Origin: Acuticoccus sediminis
GTDB lineage: Bacteria; Pseudomonadota; Alphaproteobacteria; Rhizobiales; Amorphaceae
Assembly (NCBI RefSeq): GCF_003258595.1
Contig: NZ_QHHQ01000006.1
Coordinates: forward strand, 352,251-416,250
Direction of reading: 5' to 3'
DNA: 64,000 nt
Shown here: piece by piece, positions 55,549 through 63,923 of the stretch
How the letters are laid out: the number at the start of each line of letters is the position of its first letter
How positions within the stretch are numbered: the first letter of the stretch is position 1
Position numbers and translations under genes: made by a program
The notes under the pieces: model-generated
Seen by the model: the letters and a program-made list of their open reading frames with translations, nothing else
Databases searched by the model: none
Told to the model about the DNA's origin: nothing

Positions 55549-57144
55549 TCAGGCCGTGAAGATCTTGGCGAGGTGGCTCCCGAGCGTGGCGTCACGCCAG
55601 GATCGACCGCGCCAGCCGACATAGCCGTCCGGCCTGACGAGGACCGCGGTCTCGCCCGGCCCATACGCTGCGGCGAACGATCCTTCCGCGTCGACGCAGA
55701 GTGGCATCAGCGGCTGCCAGGCGACGTCGGCCGGTGCGATCGCGCAGAGGCGCACGTGCGTGCCGTACGTCGCCGCGAGGTCCGCGGCGAACGCACCGAG
55801 TTCGGCAAGCGCCGTCTCGCCCGCATCGCCGAGCTGGACGAGGAGCACGTGGTCCGTCCCGCGAAGGATGTCGAACAGGCGGACGGGAAAGCCGATGCCG
55901 CGGCGCCGCAGTCCGGCGGCGTCCGGAGCGCGATCGCCGGGCGCCGGGCCGTGCGCCGGTAGCGGCGGCTCGCCGGCGGTCACGAAATCGCCGCCGCGAT
56001 AGCTCACCAGGATCTGCGTGTCGGCGAGGCGGTCAGGCTTTTCACCCTTGGCCCGGCCGTAGTTCTCGCTCGCCGCGCGGGTCCGCTGCACGACGTCGGC
56101 GCCCACCGGCCGGCGCTCGCTCTCGTAGCTGTCGAGGAGCGTTTCGGGAGCCGCGCGCTGCAGCACAAGCGCGAGCTTCCAGGCGAGGTTGTAGGCGTCC
56201 TGGATCCCGGTGTTCATCCCCTGGCCGCCCGTCGGCGGGTGGATGTGCGCCGCGTCGCCGGCGATGAAGACGCGCCCGTCGCGGTAGCGGTCCGCGAGGC
56301 GCATGCTGATGCGGAAATAGGACGACCAGCGCAGGTCCGAGATCGGCGGCAATTCCGGCAGGAGCGCCGCCGCGACGGCCGCGATCGCCGCCAGATCCGG
56401 TCCCTTCGCCTCGGTCTGGATGCCGTGGTCGGTGCCGGCCGCGTCATCCCCGGGCTCCGGTGCCAGCATCGAGACGCGATAGCGGCCCGCCTCCGGCAGC
56501 GGGATGGCGATGAACATGTCCGGCGCGGCGTCCTCGTTCAGCCTGAGGGCGCGCAACGCCATGCCGCGCGGCAGGTCCCATTCGATCCTGACGTCGCCGA
56601 GCATGAAGCCCATCGGGAAGGCCTCGCCCGGAAAGCCGATGCCGAGCGCGTGCCGCACCGCGCTGTGGGCGCCGTCGCAGCCGACGACGTAGCGGAAGCG
56701 CGCGTTCTCGGCCGAGCCGTCGGCGTGTTCCAGCCGCGCGGCGACGCCGGTCCCGTCCTGGACGAGCTCGCTCAGCGCGACGCCGCGCTCGACCGCAATG
56801 CCGAACCGCGCGAGGTGGCGGCCGAGCAGCCGCTCGGTCTCGTACTGCGGCAGGCCGAGCTCGGAATAGGGGAGGTCGTCGAAGGTGGCGGCGGTGTCGC
56901 CGACGGGGTGCCCGTCGATGTACGAGCGCATGCCCTCGAGCCAGAGGCCGGCGTCGACCATCTCGCGGGCGACCCCCATGTCATCCCACACCTCCAGCGT
57001 GCGCGGGGTGACGCCGATGGCGCGGCAATAGGGGAGCGGGATCTCCATCCGGTCGACGATGCGGCAGCGGATGCCGTGGCGTGCGAGCTCGGACGCCATC
57101 GTGAGGCCCACGGGACCGGCCCCGACCACCAGAACGTCCGACAT
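55549..57144 (-). CDS. FAD-dependent aromatic monooxygenase (PheA/TfdB/MhpA-like)
   Basis: The 531-residue flavoprotein has the N-terminal FAD motif VLVVGAGPVGLTMASELARHG (split around residue 9), the second FAD/NAD motif CDGAHSAVRHALG (about 165) and the GDAAHIHPPTGGQGMN motif (about 290). A thioredoxin-like C-terminal domain follows. It should hydroxylate a phenol-like or polyketide-like ring with NAD(P)H and oxygen. The frame extends upstream to 57312, but the ATG at 57144 starts exactly at the FAD strand, as is usual. The substrate is unknown. It stands alone on the minus strand. Confidence 0.9.
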   Translation of the reverse strand: MSDVLVVGAGPVGLTMASELARHGIRCRIVDRMEIPLPYCRAIGVTPRTLEVWDDMGVAREMVDAGLWLEGMRSYIDGHPVGDTAATFDDLPYSELGLPQYETERLLGRHLARFGIAVERGVALSELVQDGTGVAARLEHADGSAENARFRYVVGCDGAHSAVRHALGIGFPGEAFPMGFMLGDVRIEWDLPRGMALRALRLNEDAAPDMFIAIPLPEAGRYRVSMLAPEPGDDAAGTDHGIQTEAKGPDLAAIAAVAAALLPELPPISDLRWSSYFRISMRLADRYRDGRVFIAGDAAHIHPPTGGQGMNTGIQDAYNLAWKLALVLQRAAPETLLDSYESERRPVGADVVQRTRAASENYGRAKGEKPDRLADTQILVSYRGGDFVTAGEPPLPAHGPAPGDRAPDAAGLRRRGIGFPVRLFDILRGTDHVLLVQLGDAGETALAELGAFAADLAATYGTHVRLCAIAPADVAWQPLMPLCVDAEGSFAAAYGPGETAVLVRPDGYVGWRGRSWRDATLGSHLAKIFTA

Positions 57145-57681
57145 CCGCGCCCCTGTTTCGCGTGAGTTCAACGACGGCGCCCAGACTGTCGGCCCGCCGC
57201 GCACCCTGTCAATCGGCGCAGCCGGGCCGGATCGGACCGGCTCGCCCTCGCCGGCCGGGTCGGGTTCGATGTCGTTCGGAAGCAAAAAGGGGAGGCGATC
57301 GAAGGCGGCCATAGGCGGTGCACCGGGGGGCGCTACATCCTGCCCGTGCCCTCACGGCCCATCCGTAGGCCCGCGTCAGCGAGCATGACGGTAAGCAGAC
57401 CCGGAGCCATCAACCCGGCCGTCGGCCAATTCCCTGATCGGGCAGGCAACGGCGGCCTTTCATGGCCAACGAACGACCATGTGCCGGCCCTGGTCTGACC
57501 GGGCGTGATGACGAGCACGTGGCGTCGCTCACCCCACGATGCGTTTCGAAGGATCGCACATTGCGTCACCACGAGCCGATTGCCGATATGGTGATGCCGA
57601 ACGAACTGCCTGGGGATATGTCCAATCGTCAGCCGCTCTTGTCCAACCCATCAAACGACCCAGTCGAAGGCGTTGATTTGT
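57145..57681. other. 537-base gap with no recognised gene
   Basis: Short open frames cross this gap, but none has a convincing ribosome site or family pattern. One plus-strand frame runs through the tRNA gene and is therefore not credible. A promoter for the monooxygenase should lie near 57150-57250, but no clear boxes are visible. Confidence 0.4.
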
Positions 57682-57758
57682 TGGCGCGCCGGGGAGGATT
57701 CGAACCCCCGACCCCCAGATTCGTAGTCTGGTGCTCTATCCAGCTGAGCTACCGGCGC
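57682..57758 (-). tRNA. tRNA-Arg (anticodon ACG)
   Basis: The 77-base cloverleaf has a perfect 7-base acceptor stem (GCGCCGG with CCGGCGC), a normal D arm (GCTC/GAGC), anticodon stem CCAGA/TCTGG around loop CTACGAA, and a T arm with loop TTCGAAT. Discriminator G and an encoded CCA end follow. The ACG anticodon is expected to be edited to ICG and read CGU, CGC and CGA. Confidence 0.97.
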
Positions 57759-58273
57759 CGGCCTTGCAGTTCCGGGCGAACCGGAGTGCGTTGGAGGCCC
57801 CCATCTATCCCCCCGCTCCGGCCATTGCAAGGGCCTAATTCCAAACGCCTGGGAAATTTTGGCGGGTGCGTTCGCGTCTGTGCATAAGTCTTCCGGCGAC
57901 GGCTCGCGTCTACCGGTCCGCTCATCGTGGAGCCTGGCGCGCAGCACCGTTGCCGAAACGAGGGAAGGGGGCATCCGCGTCGCCGCGCGCGTTGCGAGAC
58001 GGGGGGCGCGGCGAGGGATCGCCACCGGCCGGGGACGAGACCGGGGCGATTGCGGATCGCGGCAAGAAAAATCTTGCTGAGATGCGATCGCACCGGCACT
58101 CCTTCGTGGGAGGATCGGATCGAACGCGCCGGCGGGGGTGGCCTTCGCGGCGGGTCCGTCCTCAACGGCGGCCGGGGACCGCGGCATGCGAGCCGATGGA
58201 CCGGGCCGGACCGTTCGCGCGCCTCCCGCTGGCGGCCCCGCCTGCGGATCGACCATCGAGAGAGCAAAGAGCC
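57759..58273. other. 515-base gap upstream of lapA-like gene
   Basis: No family-like protein is visible. Frames open here are Arg-rich products of the GC content. The tRNA-Arg promoter (minus strand, just after 57758) and the promoter of the small membrane protein at 58274 should be in this gap. An AT-richer stretch lies at about 57830-57890. Confidence 0.4.
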
Positions 58274-58492
58274 ATGCACCGCATCAATTCGATCATCGCC
58301 GTCGTCCTCGTCATCCTGATCGCGATCTTCGCGATCCAGAACACCGGGTCGGTCACCGTCGCGCTGTTCAGCTGGTCGCTGACGGCTCCGCTCGCTGTCG
58401 TGGTGATCGGCGTCTACGTCCTCGGCATGCTGACCGGCACGACGCTCTGGGCCGCGCTACGCCGGCCGCTGCGCGAGCGCAAGGCCGGCTGA
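58274..58492 (+). CDS. LapA-domain (DUF1049-like) small membrane protein
   Basis: The 72-residue protein has two hydrophobic helices (about residues 6-24 and 38-60) around the motif FAIQNTGSVTVALFSWSL, the core of the lipopolysaccharide assembly protein A domain. A basic tail (RRPLRERKAG) faces the cytoplasm. Relatives act in envelope assembly, but no lapB-like gene is adjacent. The ATG at 58274 was chosen; upstream in-frame sequence is Arg-rich and unlike the family. Confidence 0.8.
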   Translation: MHRINSIIAVVLVILIAIFAIQNTGSVTVALFSWSLTAPLAVVVIGVYVLGMLTGTTLWAALRRPLRERKAG

Positions 58493-58493
58493 T

Positions 58494-58518
58494 CCGCCGG
58501 GCGCAGACGGCCCGGCGG
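58494..58518. terminator. GC-rich hairpin between convergent genes
   Basis: Arms CCGCCGGGC (58494-58502) and GCCCGGCGG (58510-58518) form a perfect 9-base stem with a 7-base loop, in the 37-base gap between the LapA-like and copper ATPase genes. No T-run follows on either strand. Its strength and position make bidirectional termination plausible. Confidence 0.45.
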
Positions 58519-58529
58519 CGAGTGCCGGG

Positions 58530-61010
58530 TCAGATCTTCGCCGCCTTGAGCCGCAGCGAGTTGGAGATGACCGACACCGATGACAGGCTCATCGCCGCCG
58601 CCGCGAACATCGGCGACAGCAGGATGCCGAACACCGGGTAGAGCACGCCCGCCGCGATCGGTACGCCGGCGAGGTTGTAGATCAGCGCGAAGAAGAGGTT
58701 CTGGCGGATATTCGCCATCGTCGCCAGCGACAGGCGGCGCGCGCGCACGATGCCGTTGAGATCCCCCTTCACCAGCGTCAGGCCGGCGCTTTCGATGGCA
58801 ACGTCGGCGCCGGTCCCCATGGCGATGCCGACGTCGGCCGCCGCGAGTGCCGGAGCGTCGTTGACGCCGTCGCCCGCCATCGCGACCGTGCGGCCCTCAC
58901 GCTTCAGCTCGGCGACGATGGTGGCCTTGTCCTCGGGGGAGACGTCGGCGCGGATGTCGTCGATGCCGAGCCGGCCCGCGATCGCCCTGGCGGTCCGGGC
59001 GTTGTCGCCGGTCGCCATGATGATGCGAAGGCCGAGCTCGTGCAGCGCCTTCAGGGCGTCGGCAGACGTCTCCTTCACCGGGTCGGCGACGCTGACGAGA
59101 CCGGCGACGGCCCCGTCCACCACCACGAACATCACCGTCTCGCCCTGGTCGCGGCGCGCGTCGGCGTCATCGGTCGGGGCAGCGATGCCGAGGTCGGACA
59201 GCATCTTGGCGTTGCCGAGCGCGACGGCGCGGCCCTCGACGCGGCCGGAGACGCCCTTGCCGGTGGCCGCCTCGAAGTCCTCCGCCTTGGCGAGCTCGAG
59301 GCCGCGCGCCTCGGCGCCCTTCACGATCGCCTCGGCGAGAGGGTGCTCCGAGCCGCGCTCGAGGCTCGCGGCGAGGCGCAGCACCTCGTCTTCGTCATGG
59401 GCGCCCTCGGGGACGACGGCGACGAGCTCGGGCTTGCCGATCGTCAGCGTCCCGGTCTTGTCGACGATCAGGGTGTCGACGCGGGCAAATCCCTCCAGCG
59501 CCTCCGCGTCGCGGATGAGGACGCCGGCCTGCGCCCCGCGTCCGGTGGCGGCCATGATGGACATCGGCGTCGCCAGGCCCAGCGCGCAGGGGCAGGCGAT
59601 GATCAGCACCGAGATCGCCGCGACCAGCGCGTGGCCGAACGACGGGGAGGGGCCGAAGGCCGACCAGGCGACGAACGCCAGCACCGCGACGCCGATGACC
59701 GCCGGCACGAACCAGCCGGCAACCCGGTCGGCGAGCTTCTGGATCGGCGCGCGCGAGCGCTGCGCCGAGGCGACCATCTCGACGATGCGCGACAGCATCG
59801 TGTCCTTGCCGATGCGTGTCGCCTCGATGATCAGGGTGCCGGAACCGTTGAGCGTCGCGCCGGTGACGGTGTCGCCGGCGACCTTCTCGACCGGGACGGG
59901 TTCGCCCGTCAGCATGGACTCGTCGATGGAGGAGCGGCCCTCCACGACCGTCCCGTCCACGGGCACCTTCTCGCCGGGGCGCACGCGCAGCCGGTCGCCC
60001 AGCACGACATCCTCCAGCGGAACCTCCTCCTCGCGGCCGTCCGCGCGGACGATGCGCGCCGTCTTTGCGGCAAGGTCCAGGAGGGCGCGGATCGCGGTCC
60101 CGGTGCGCTCGCGCGCCCGCAGCTCCATGATCTGGCCGAGGAGCACGAGGACGACGATGACCGCCGCCGCCTCGAAGTAGACGCCGACCTCGCCGTTGTG
60201 GTCGCGGAAGCCCGCCGGGAAGATGCCGGGCACCAGCACGGCGACGAGGCTGAAGAGGTAGGCCGCCGCCACGCCCATGCCGATGAGGCTGAACATGTTG
60301 AGGTTCATCGACCGGAACGAGCGTGCCCCGCGCTCGAGGAACGGCCAGCCGCACCACAGGACGACCGGCGTCGCCAGCACCAGCTCGGCCCACTTCGCGA
60401 CGCGTGGGCCGATCAGCGCCGGGACGTCGAGCCCCGCCATCGGCCCCATCGCGATGATCACCAGCGGCACCGTCAGGATCGCCCCGACGGTGAAGCGCCG
60501 CGTGAAGTCGACCAACTCGGGGTTGGGGCCGACCTCGCCCACCGGCACGCCCTTCGGCTCGAGCGCCATGCCGCAGATCGGGCAGCTCCCGGGGCCGACC
60601 TGCTCGATCTCGGGGTGCATCGGGCAGGTGTAGATGGTGCCTTCGGGCATCGGCTCCGGCGCGGGGCGGTCGCCCATGTAGGAGGCCGGGTCGGCCTCGA
60701 ACTTCTCCTGGCAGCGGGAGGAGCAGAAATAGACCTTCTCGCCCTCGTGGCGGACCATGAACCGCGCGCTCGCGCGGTTGACGTTCATGCCGCAGACCGG
60801 GTCCTCGGCCGTCAGGTAGTCCTGCGGCGCGGCGGCGAACTTCTTGCGGCAGCCCTCGCAGCAGAAATGATAGGTGTGGCCGTCGTGGACATGGGTCGGC
60901 TTGCCGGCGGCGGGATCGACGGTCATGCCGCAGACAGGGTCGCGCACGACCGTCGGCGGCGGTGTGGTCTCCGGCATGGCGTGTTCGTGGGCGTGATGGG
61001 TGTGGGCCAT
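58530..61010 (-). CDS. copA: Copper-exporting P1B-type ATPase with two YHS domains
   Basis: The 826-residue protein begins with a His-rich tail, two YHS metal domains (DPVCGMTVD at about residue 24 and DPVCGMNVN near 68) and a heavy-metal-binding motif YTCPMHPEI with CPICGM (about 127-150). Eight helices and the P-type core follow: CPC in [19 protein letters not shown], the SEHPLAE His-Pro pair and [10 protein letters not shown]. It exports Cu(I) from the cytoplasm. Classical CXXC copper-chaperone domains are absent and the YHS/HMBD modules take their place. I chose the ATG at 61010, which has AGGCAGG upstream, over one at 61022. It is divergent from cueR with a CueR site between. Confidence 0.93.
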   Translation of the reverse strand: MAHTHHAHEHAMPETTPPPTVVRDPVCGMTVDPAAGKPTHVHDGHTYHFCCEGCRKKFAAAPQDYLTAEDPVCGMNVNRASARFMVRHEGEKVYFCSSRCQEKFEADPASYMGDRPAPEPMPEGTIYTCPMHPEIEQVGPGSCPICGMALEPKGVPVGEVGPNPELVDFTRRFTVGAILTVPLVIIAMGPMAGLDVPALIGPRVAKWAELVLATPVVLWCGWPFLERGARSFRSMNLNMFSLIGMGVAAAYLFSLVAVLVPGIFPAGFRDHNGEVGVYFEAAAVIVVLVLLGQIMELRARERTGTAIRALLDLAAKTARIVRADGREEEVPLEDVVLGDRLRVRPGEKVPVDGTVVEGRSSIDESMLTGEPVPVEKVAGDTVTGATLNGSGTLIIEATRIGKDTMLSRIVEMVASAQRSRAPIQKLADRVAGWFVPAVIGVAVLAFVAWSAFGPSPSFGHALVAAISVLIIACPCALGLATPMSIMAATGRGAQAGVLIRDAEALEGFARVDTLIVDKTGTLTIGKPELVAVVPEGAHDEDEVLRLAASLERGSEHPLAEAIVKGAEARGLELAKAEDFEAATGKGVSGRVEGRAVALGNAKMLSDLGIAAPTDDADARRDQGETVMFVVVDGAVAGLVSVADPVKETSADALKALHELGLRIIMATGDNARTARAIAGRLGIDDIRADVSPEDKATIVAELKREGRTVAMAGDGVNDAPALAAADVGIAMGTGADVAIESAGLTLVKGDLNGIVRARRLSLATMANIRQNLFFALIYNLAGVPIAAGVLYPVFGILLSPMFAAAAMSLSSVSVISNSLRLKAAKI

Positions 61011-61055
61011 GGCCTGCCTCATGTGCTGCGGGTGCCGATTGCGGGCAACGGAAGC

Positions 61056-61086
61056 GATGTGGGGCTTCCAGTCACTGGAAGGTCAA
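61056..61086 (-). promoter_or_regulatory. CueR-type operator and copA promoter
   Basis: Read on the minus strand, a TTGACC -35 element (61086-61081) is followed by the palindrome CTTCCAGTGACTGGAAG (61081-61065). A weak CACATC -10 lies at 61061-61056, giving the long 19-base spacing typical of MerR-family promoters. The palindrome matches known CueR sites in E. coli (CCTTCC...GGAAGG). Copper-bound CueR should bend this DNA to turn on copA. Confidence 0.85.
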
Positions 61087-61138
61087 GAGACCCGCACCCA
61101 TCTGATTGCGAGGCACATGGAGGCGTATGGAGACGTCG

Positions 61139-61537
61139 ATGAATATCGGAGATGCGGCCGCGCACAGCGGCGTTCCGGCCAAGACGATCCGCTACTACGA
61201 GGACATCGGCCTCGTGCGCCCGCAGCGGCTCACGAACGGTTACCGGGTCTTCGGCGAGGGGGAACTGGCGGCGCTCGCCTTCATCGGCCGGGCGCGCTCG
61301 CTCGGCTTCAGCGTCGAGGACTGCCGTACGCTCCTCACGCTGGAGCGGAACGACCACCGCCACAGCCACGACGTGAAGGCCGTCGCCGAGGGCCACCTCA
61401 CCCGCATCGAGGCGAAGATCGCCGAGCTTCAGGCGATGCGCGCCACCCTGGAAGCGCTCGTCGTGCGCTGCCATGGCGACGACCGCCCGGACTGCCCCAT
61501 CATGGACGACCTGCGCGGCGCCTGCCCGGCGGAATAG
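61139..61537 (+). CDS. cueR: Copper-responsive MerR-family regulator CueR
   Basis: The 132-residue protein has the MerR HTH (residues 1-70, MNIGDAAAHSGVPAKTIRYYE split around residue 10), a dimerising helix and the Cu(I) loop CHGDDRPDC with two Cys seven residues apart, as in CueR. I chose the ATG at 61139 with GGAG seven bases upstream, because family proteins start MNIG; ATGs further upstream are in frame. It should switch on copA through the operator at 61056-61086. Confidence 0.92.
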   Translation: MNIGDAAAHSGVPAKTIRYYEDIGLVRPQRLTNGYRVFGEGELAALAFIGRARSLGFSVEDCRTLLTLERNDHRHSHDVKAVAEGHLTRIEAKIAELQAMRATLEALVVRCHGDDRPDCPIMDDLRGACPAE

Positions 61538-61847
61538 CGGTCCGCCGTGTCGACACCTGTGCCGGCGCCGCGGGATCGAGGACGGCTCCGGCGTCTGGCC
61601 AAATCGACGGAGCTGCGATGACCCCGCCCGCGAGCGATGGGTGAGTGCCGCGCAAGCTGGCGTGCGGCTCGTGCCCCGCGGACGCGTGAGGTCACGCGGG
61701 GCGGCGCTTGCGCCGCGCGGAGGTGTCGGAGTGCGGAGCGGGAGGCCAACGGCCGGCATGTGCGTGCAGAACCGCGTCAGGCGGTGGTGCAGATCGCGCG
61801 GCGATGACCGGGGAGGTTGGGTTTGGAACCAAGTTGTGTGGGAAACT
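61538..61847. other. 310-base gap between cueR and the tRNA-Lys fragment
   Basis: The sequence is GC-rich like the chromosome. Frames across it are short and Arg-rich and have no family pattern. I see no gene, promoter or terminator. It is the last chromosomal stretch before the apparent integration junction. Confidence 0.4.
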
Positions 61848-61892
61848 TGGTAGGCGCACACGGACTCGAACCGTGGACCCGCTGATTAAGAG
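61848..61892 (-). other. tRNA-Lys(CTT) 3' fragment: attachment-site junction of an integrated element
   Basis: Read on the minus strand this 45-base piece is the second half of a tRNA: anticodon loop CTCTTAA (anticodon CTT), 3' anticodon stem TCAGC, variable loop GGGTC, T arm CACGG-loop-CCGTG, acceptor strand TGCGCCT, discriminator A and CCA. The matching 5' half (acceptor AGGCGCA, D arm, GCTGA stem) is missing. Where it should be, unrelated AT-richer DNA begins. Many integrases recombine at tRNA 3' halves, often at the anticodon loop, leaving exactly such a fragment at one end of the insert. An intact copy is expected at the other end, beyond the window. Confidence 0.8.
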
Positions 61893-61917
61893 GACCGAAT
61901 TTCACTCTTAAAATCAG
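61882..61917. repeat. Imperfect inverted repeat at the integration junction
   Basis: CTGATTAAGAG (61882-61892), inside the tRNA fragment, is mirrored by CTCTTAAAATCAG (61905-61917), with two extra A bases in the second arm. It starts at the anticodon loop, where recombination would occur, so it may be part of an integrase core or arm site. It could also be chance. Confidence 0.45.
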
Positions 61918-61998
61918 ATAGTTAGACGAAGGTGGGCGCCAAAACGAAGGGTGGACAATCCTTCGCCGTTAAGGGTTCGCCCAACCCACAAAATAATG

Positions 61999-62021
61999 AA
62001 CCCGGCTTTCTGAGCCGGGTT
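61999..62021 (-). terminator. Rho-independent-like terminator for the 66-residue ORF
   Basis: Perfect 9-base arms AACCCGGCT and AGCCGGGTT flank a 5-base loop. On the minus strand the stem is followed by T-rich TCATTATTTTG. It lies 57 bases past the stop codon of the minus-strand gene at 62078-62278, the right place to end that transcript. Confidence 0.65.
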
Positions 62022-62077
62022 ACTTCATACCATTCCGAATGCGCGTTGGGCCGTTCGCATTCGCTGGTACTCCGGTT

Positions 62078-62278
62078 CTATCCGATAGAACCCTTGATCC
62101 CAATGCCGCAGCCTATCGCTAGGATCTGCGTGACAACGGTACAGACGGAGTCGTCCAAAAAGCTATCGTCGTCCGCCATATCCTCCAAGGCAATGCCGGT
62201 ATGCTTCGGGAACAACCCGACGAACTCATTGGCAATGCGGTCAACGAGACCGTAAAATTCTTGCTCTGAAACTTCCAC
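62078..62278 (-). CDS. Small hypothetical protein of the integrated element
   Basis: The 66-residue frame starts at GTG with a purine-rich AAGAAGAG about 10 bases upstream and ends before a good hairpin terminator. The protein is acidic in its middle (ALEDMADDDSFLDDS) and ends in a hydrophobic, glycine-rich tail. I recognise no family. The terminator and balanced composition support real coding; phage or island origin fits its place. Confidence 0.55.
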   Translation of the reverse strand: MEVSEQEFYGLVDRIANEFVGLFPKHTGIALEDMADDDSFLDDSVCTVVTQILAIGCGIGIKGSIG

Positions 62279-62699
62279 GCTAATCCACTCTTCTTAACCG
62301 GTAGCACCATTGCTTCCGTAATCGACACCTATGATGCGCCGGCATTCGTGTCAATGCTTTATTTTCACCGACGAATACGAAACCAAACTCAATAATCCTT
62401 GAGCGAATACCTTAAGCCCCATTGTGGCTACAGGCGAACGGGACCATCGGCAAAATACCCTGCAAAATTTCGCGGGTACTGGTTGGTGCTGCGGTCCGAT
62501 TAGACTCACGCCGAACACAATTCAAGATACCCATTCCGGGCGTATTGGATTTAGGCAGTAAATTATAAAATACTATTTTGTTAGCCAGAGTTCAGGCGGA
62601 CTCTGGCGAAATTTCAAATGCAAATGCCGCTTGACGACCGGCCTGCTTCTGGGCAGTCTTAACAACATCACCAACGGAATCACATATGAAAGGTTGTAG
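62279..62699. other. 421-base AT-rich gap in the integrated element
   Basis: The most AT-rich stretch of the window lies here, with TATAAA and TACTAT near 62564-62576 and TTGGAT at 62545, not ideally spaced. Divergent promoters for the flanking small genes are likely. A hairpin with arms CCAGAGT and ACTCTGG sits at 62585-62606. I see no protein-coding gene that I trust. Confidence 0.4.
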
Positions 62700-63233
62700 A
62701 TGCAGGTTGATTACGAAGCTGAAGCTCAGGCCGGATATCGCCTCATGGCGGAATGGGCCGAAGAGATTGAGTGCATGGCGTTCGCGCCGGCCTTCGGGGC
62801 GGACTATCACGACGAATTCGGCGACGATGACGAGTTCACCGAGGAGGAGGAAGCCATCCTCGACGCGCTGCTATGCGGCGATGACGAATGGGGCGGTGAG
62901 ACGTCCAAGTTCACCGACGTCGAGTTTGAGGCGATGGCCCGTGTCGGTCGTCGGCTGATGGGCGATTGGAACTGCGGCGTGGTGCCGACGAAGCAGCTAA
63001 ACGACGATATCAGCGTCGTCTTGCCACCGGTCAGATCGGAGGTGTGCGAAAACGCCTGGAATGACGAGTGTGTCGCGTTTAATGCCACCTACCATGGCGT
63101 AGGGGTGAATGACGCAGGGGACTACGTGTACCCGCGCCATCCCGAGATTGGACGCCTTCTCAACGTCCATTCATATGCGCCCCTCACCGACGAAGGATGC
63201 CACCGGGCCTTTGCTGGCGCATCATTTCGTTGA
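62700..63233 (+). CDS. Hypothetical acidic protein of the integrated element
   Basis: The 177-residue protein starts at ATG with AAAGG eight bases upstream. Residues 35-65 are strongly acidic (DEFGDDDEFTEEEEA, then CGDDEWGG) and the C-terminal half is mixed and aromatic, so it is probably a folded small protein. I recognise no family; acidic phage proteins of this size include DNA mimics and inhibitors, but nothing specific supports that. Its 3' end overlaps the tape-measure fragment on the other strand by 50 bases, unusual for intact phage genes. Confidence 0.6.
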   Translation: MQVDYEAEAQAGYRLMAEWAEEIECMAFAPAFGADYHDEFGDDDEFTEEEEAILDALLCGDDEWGGETSKFTDVEFEAMARVGRRLMGDWNCGVVPTKQLNDDISVVLPPVRSEVCENAWNDECVAFNATYHGVGVNDAGDYVYPRHPEIGRLLNVHSYAPLTDEGCHRAFAGASFR

Positions 63234-63923
63234 CGACCAGATGGCGCATTCGATCCTCTACCGCGTCCCCAATGGCCTTGGCCTGCTTAGCGTCGGCAAC
63301 GGGATCGCCCGATGCCTTGCTCTCCACGTTGATCACCGGGGCGAAGTTGACGGTCTGATTGCCGCCAACCGAGCCCGCCATCATTGCTGCGCTCGCACCG
63401 CCAACGGCACCGCCAGCCGCAAAGGCCGGAAGCCGGTCGATTGCACCGCTGTTGATCGCCTCCAGAAGGGGCCGAAAGCGCTTTGCCTGTTTGGCGCGAA
63501 TGATGTGCTCGCCGTCCGACACACGCGCTAGAATGGAATCGCTGGTGCCCGAACCGGGGCCACTGATCCTGCCGCCACTGGCGAACGAAGGTACATTCAC
63601 CTCGCCACCGCCTGCGAACCCCAAACCACCCAACAGGCTGCTGAACAGGTTGCTAACTACCATATTCAGTAGTTGATCGGCGAGGCGGGAAAGGGCGTTT
63701 TGCAAAGCCTCTACGCCAGACTTGCCGCTCTTCAGATCCTGCAAGAATCCGGAGAACGCATCGGAGAAGGCCGAACCAAGCTGTTGGCCTAGCTGCGCAG
63801 TTTCCTGGGCAGTGTCCGCCGCTGCTGCCTTTTGGGCCTTCAGGGCTTCGGTCTCGGCATCAAGAGCCTGTTCGTGCTGATATCGTTGCGTCACGAGGTC
63901 GGCGATGCGCTGGCCTTGCTCGG
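63184..63923 (-). pseudogene. Phage tail tape-measure protein, C-terminal fragment
   Basis: The remaining residues (about 246) show the end of a tape-measure or minor tail protein: helical Gln/Ala-rich coil, FSDAFSGFLQDLKSGKSGVEAL, then the Gly-rich FAGGGEVNVPSFASGG tail and SDGEHIIRAKQAKRFRPLLEAINSG. Such proteins are normally 600-1500 residues. Reading upstream, the frame runs through IQPPLVRRNG and meets a stop (TAA at 63964-63966) that closes what looks like a transposase C-terminus. The 5' part of the gene has therefore been separated by an insertion. It is probably not functional. Confidence 0.75.

Noticed and set aside
57462..57887. 141-codon plus-strand frame near the tRNA-Arg
   Set aside because: It reads straight through the tRNA gene, so it cannot be a real protein gene.
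61848..61917. A complete tRNA with an intron or long variable arm at the junction
   Set aside because: The expected 5' acceptor strand AGGCGCA, D arm and GCTGA stem are not found in the adjoining 100 bases. A GGCGCC further right pairs only partly with the acceptor strand.
62592..62810. 72-codon minus-strand frame overlapping the start of the acidic 177-residue gene
   Set aside because: It overlaps a better-supported gene with a good ribosome site, and its first half mirrors that gene. A terminal hairpin near its stop was considered but has no T-run.
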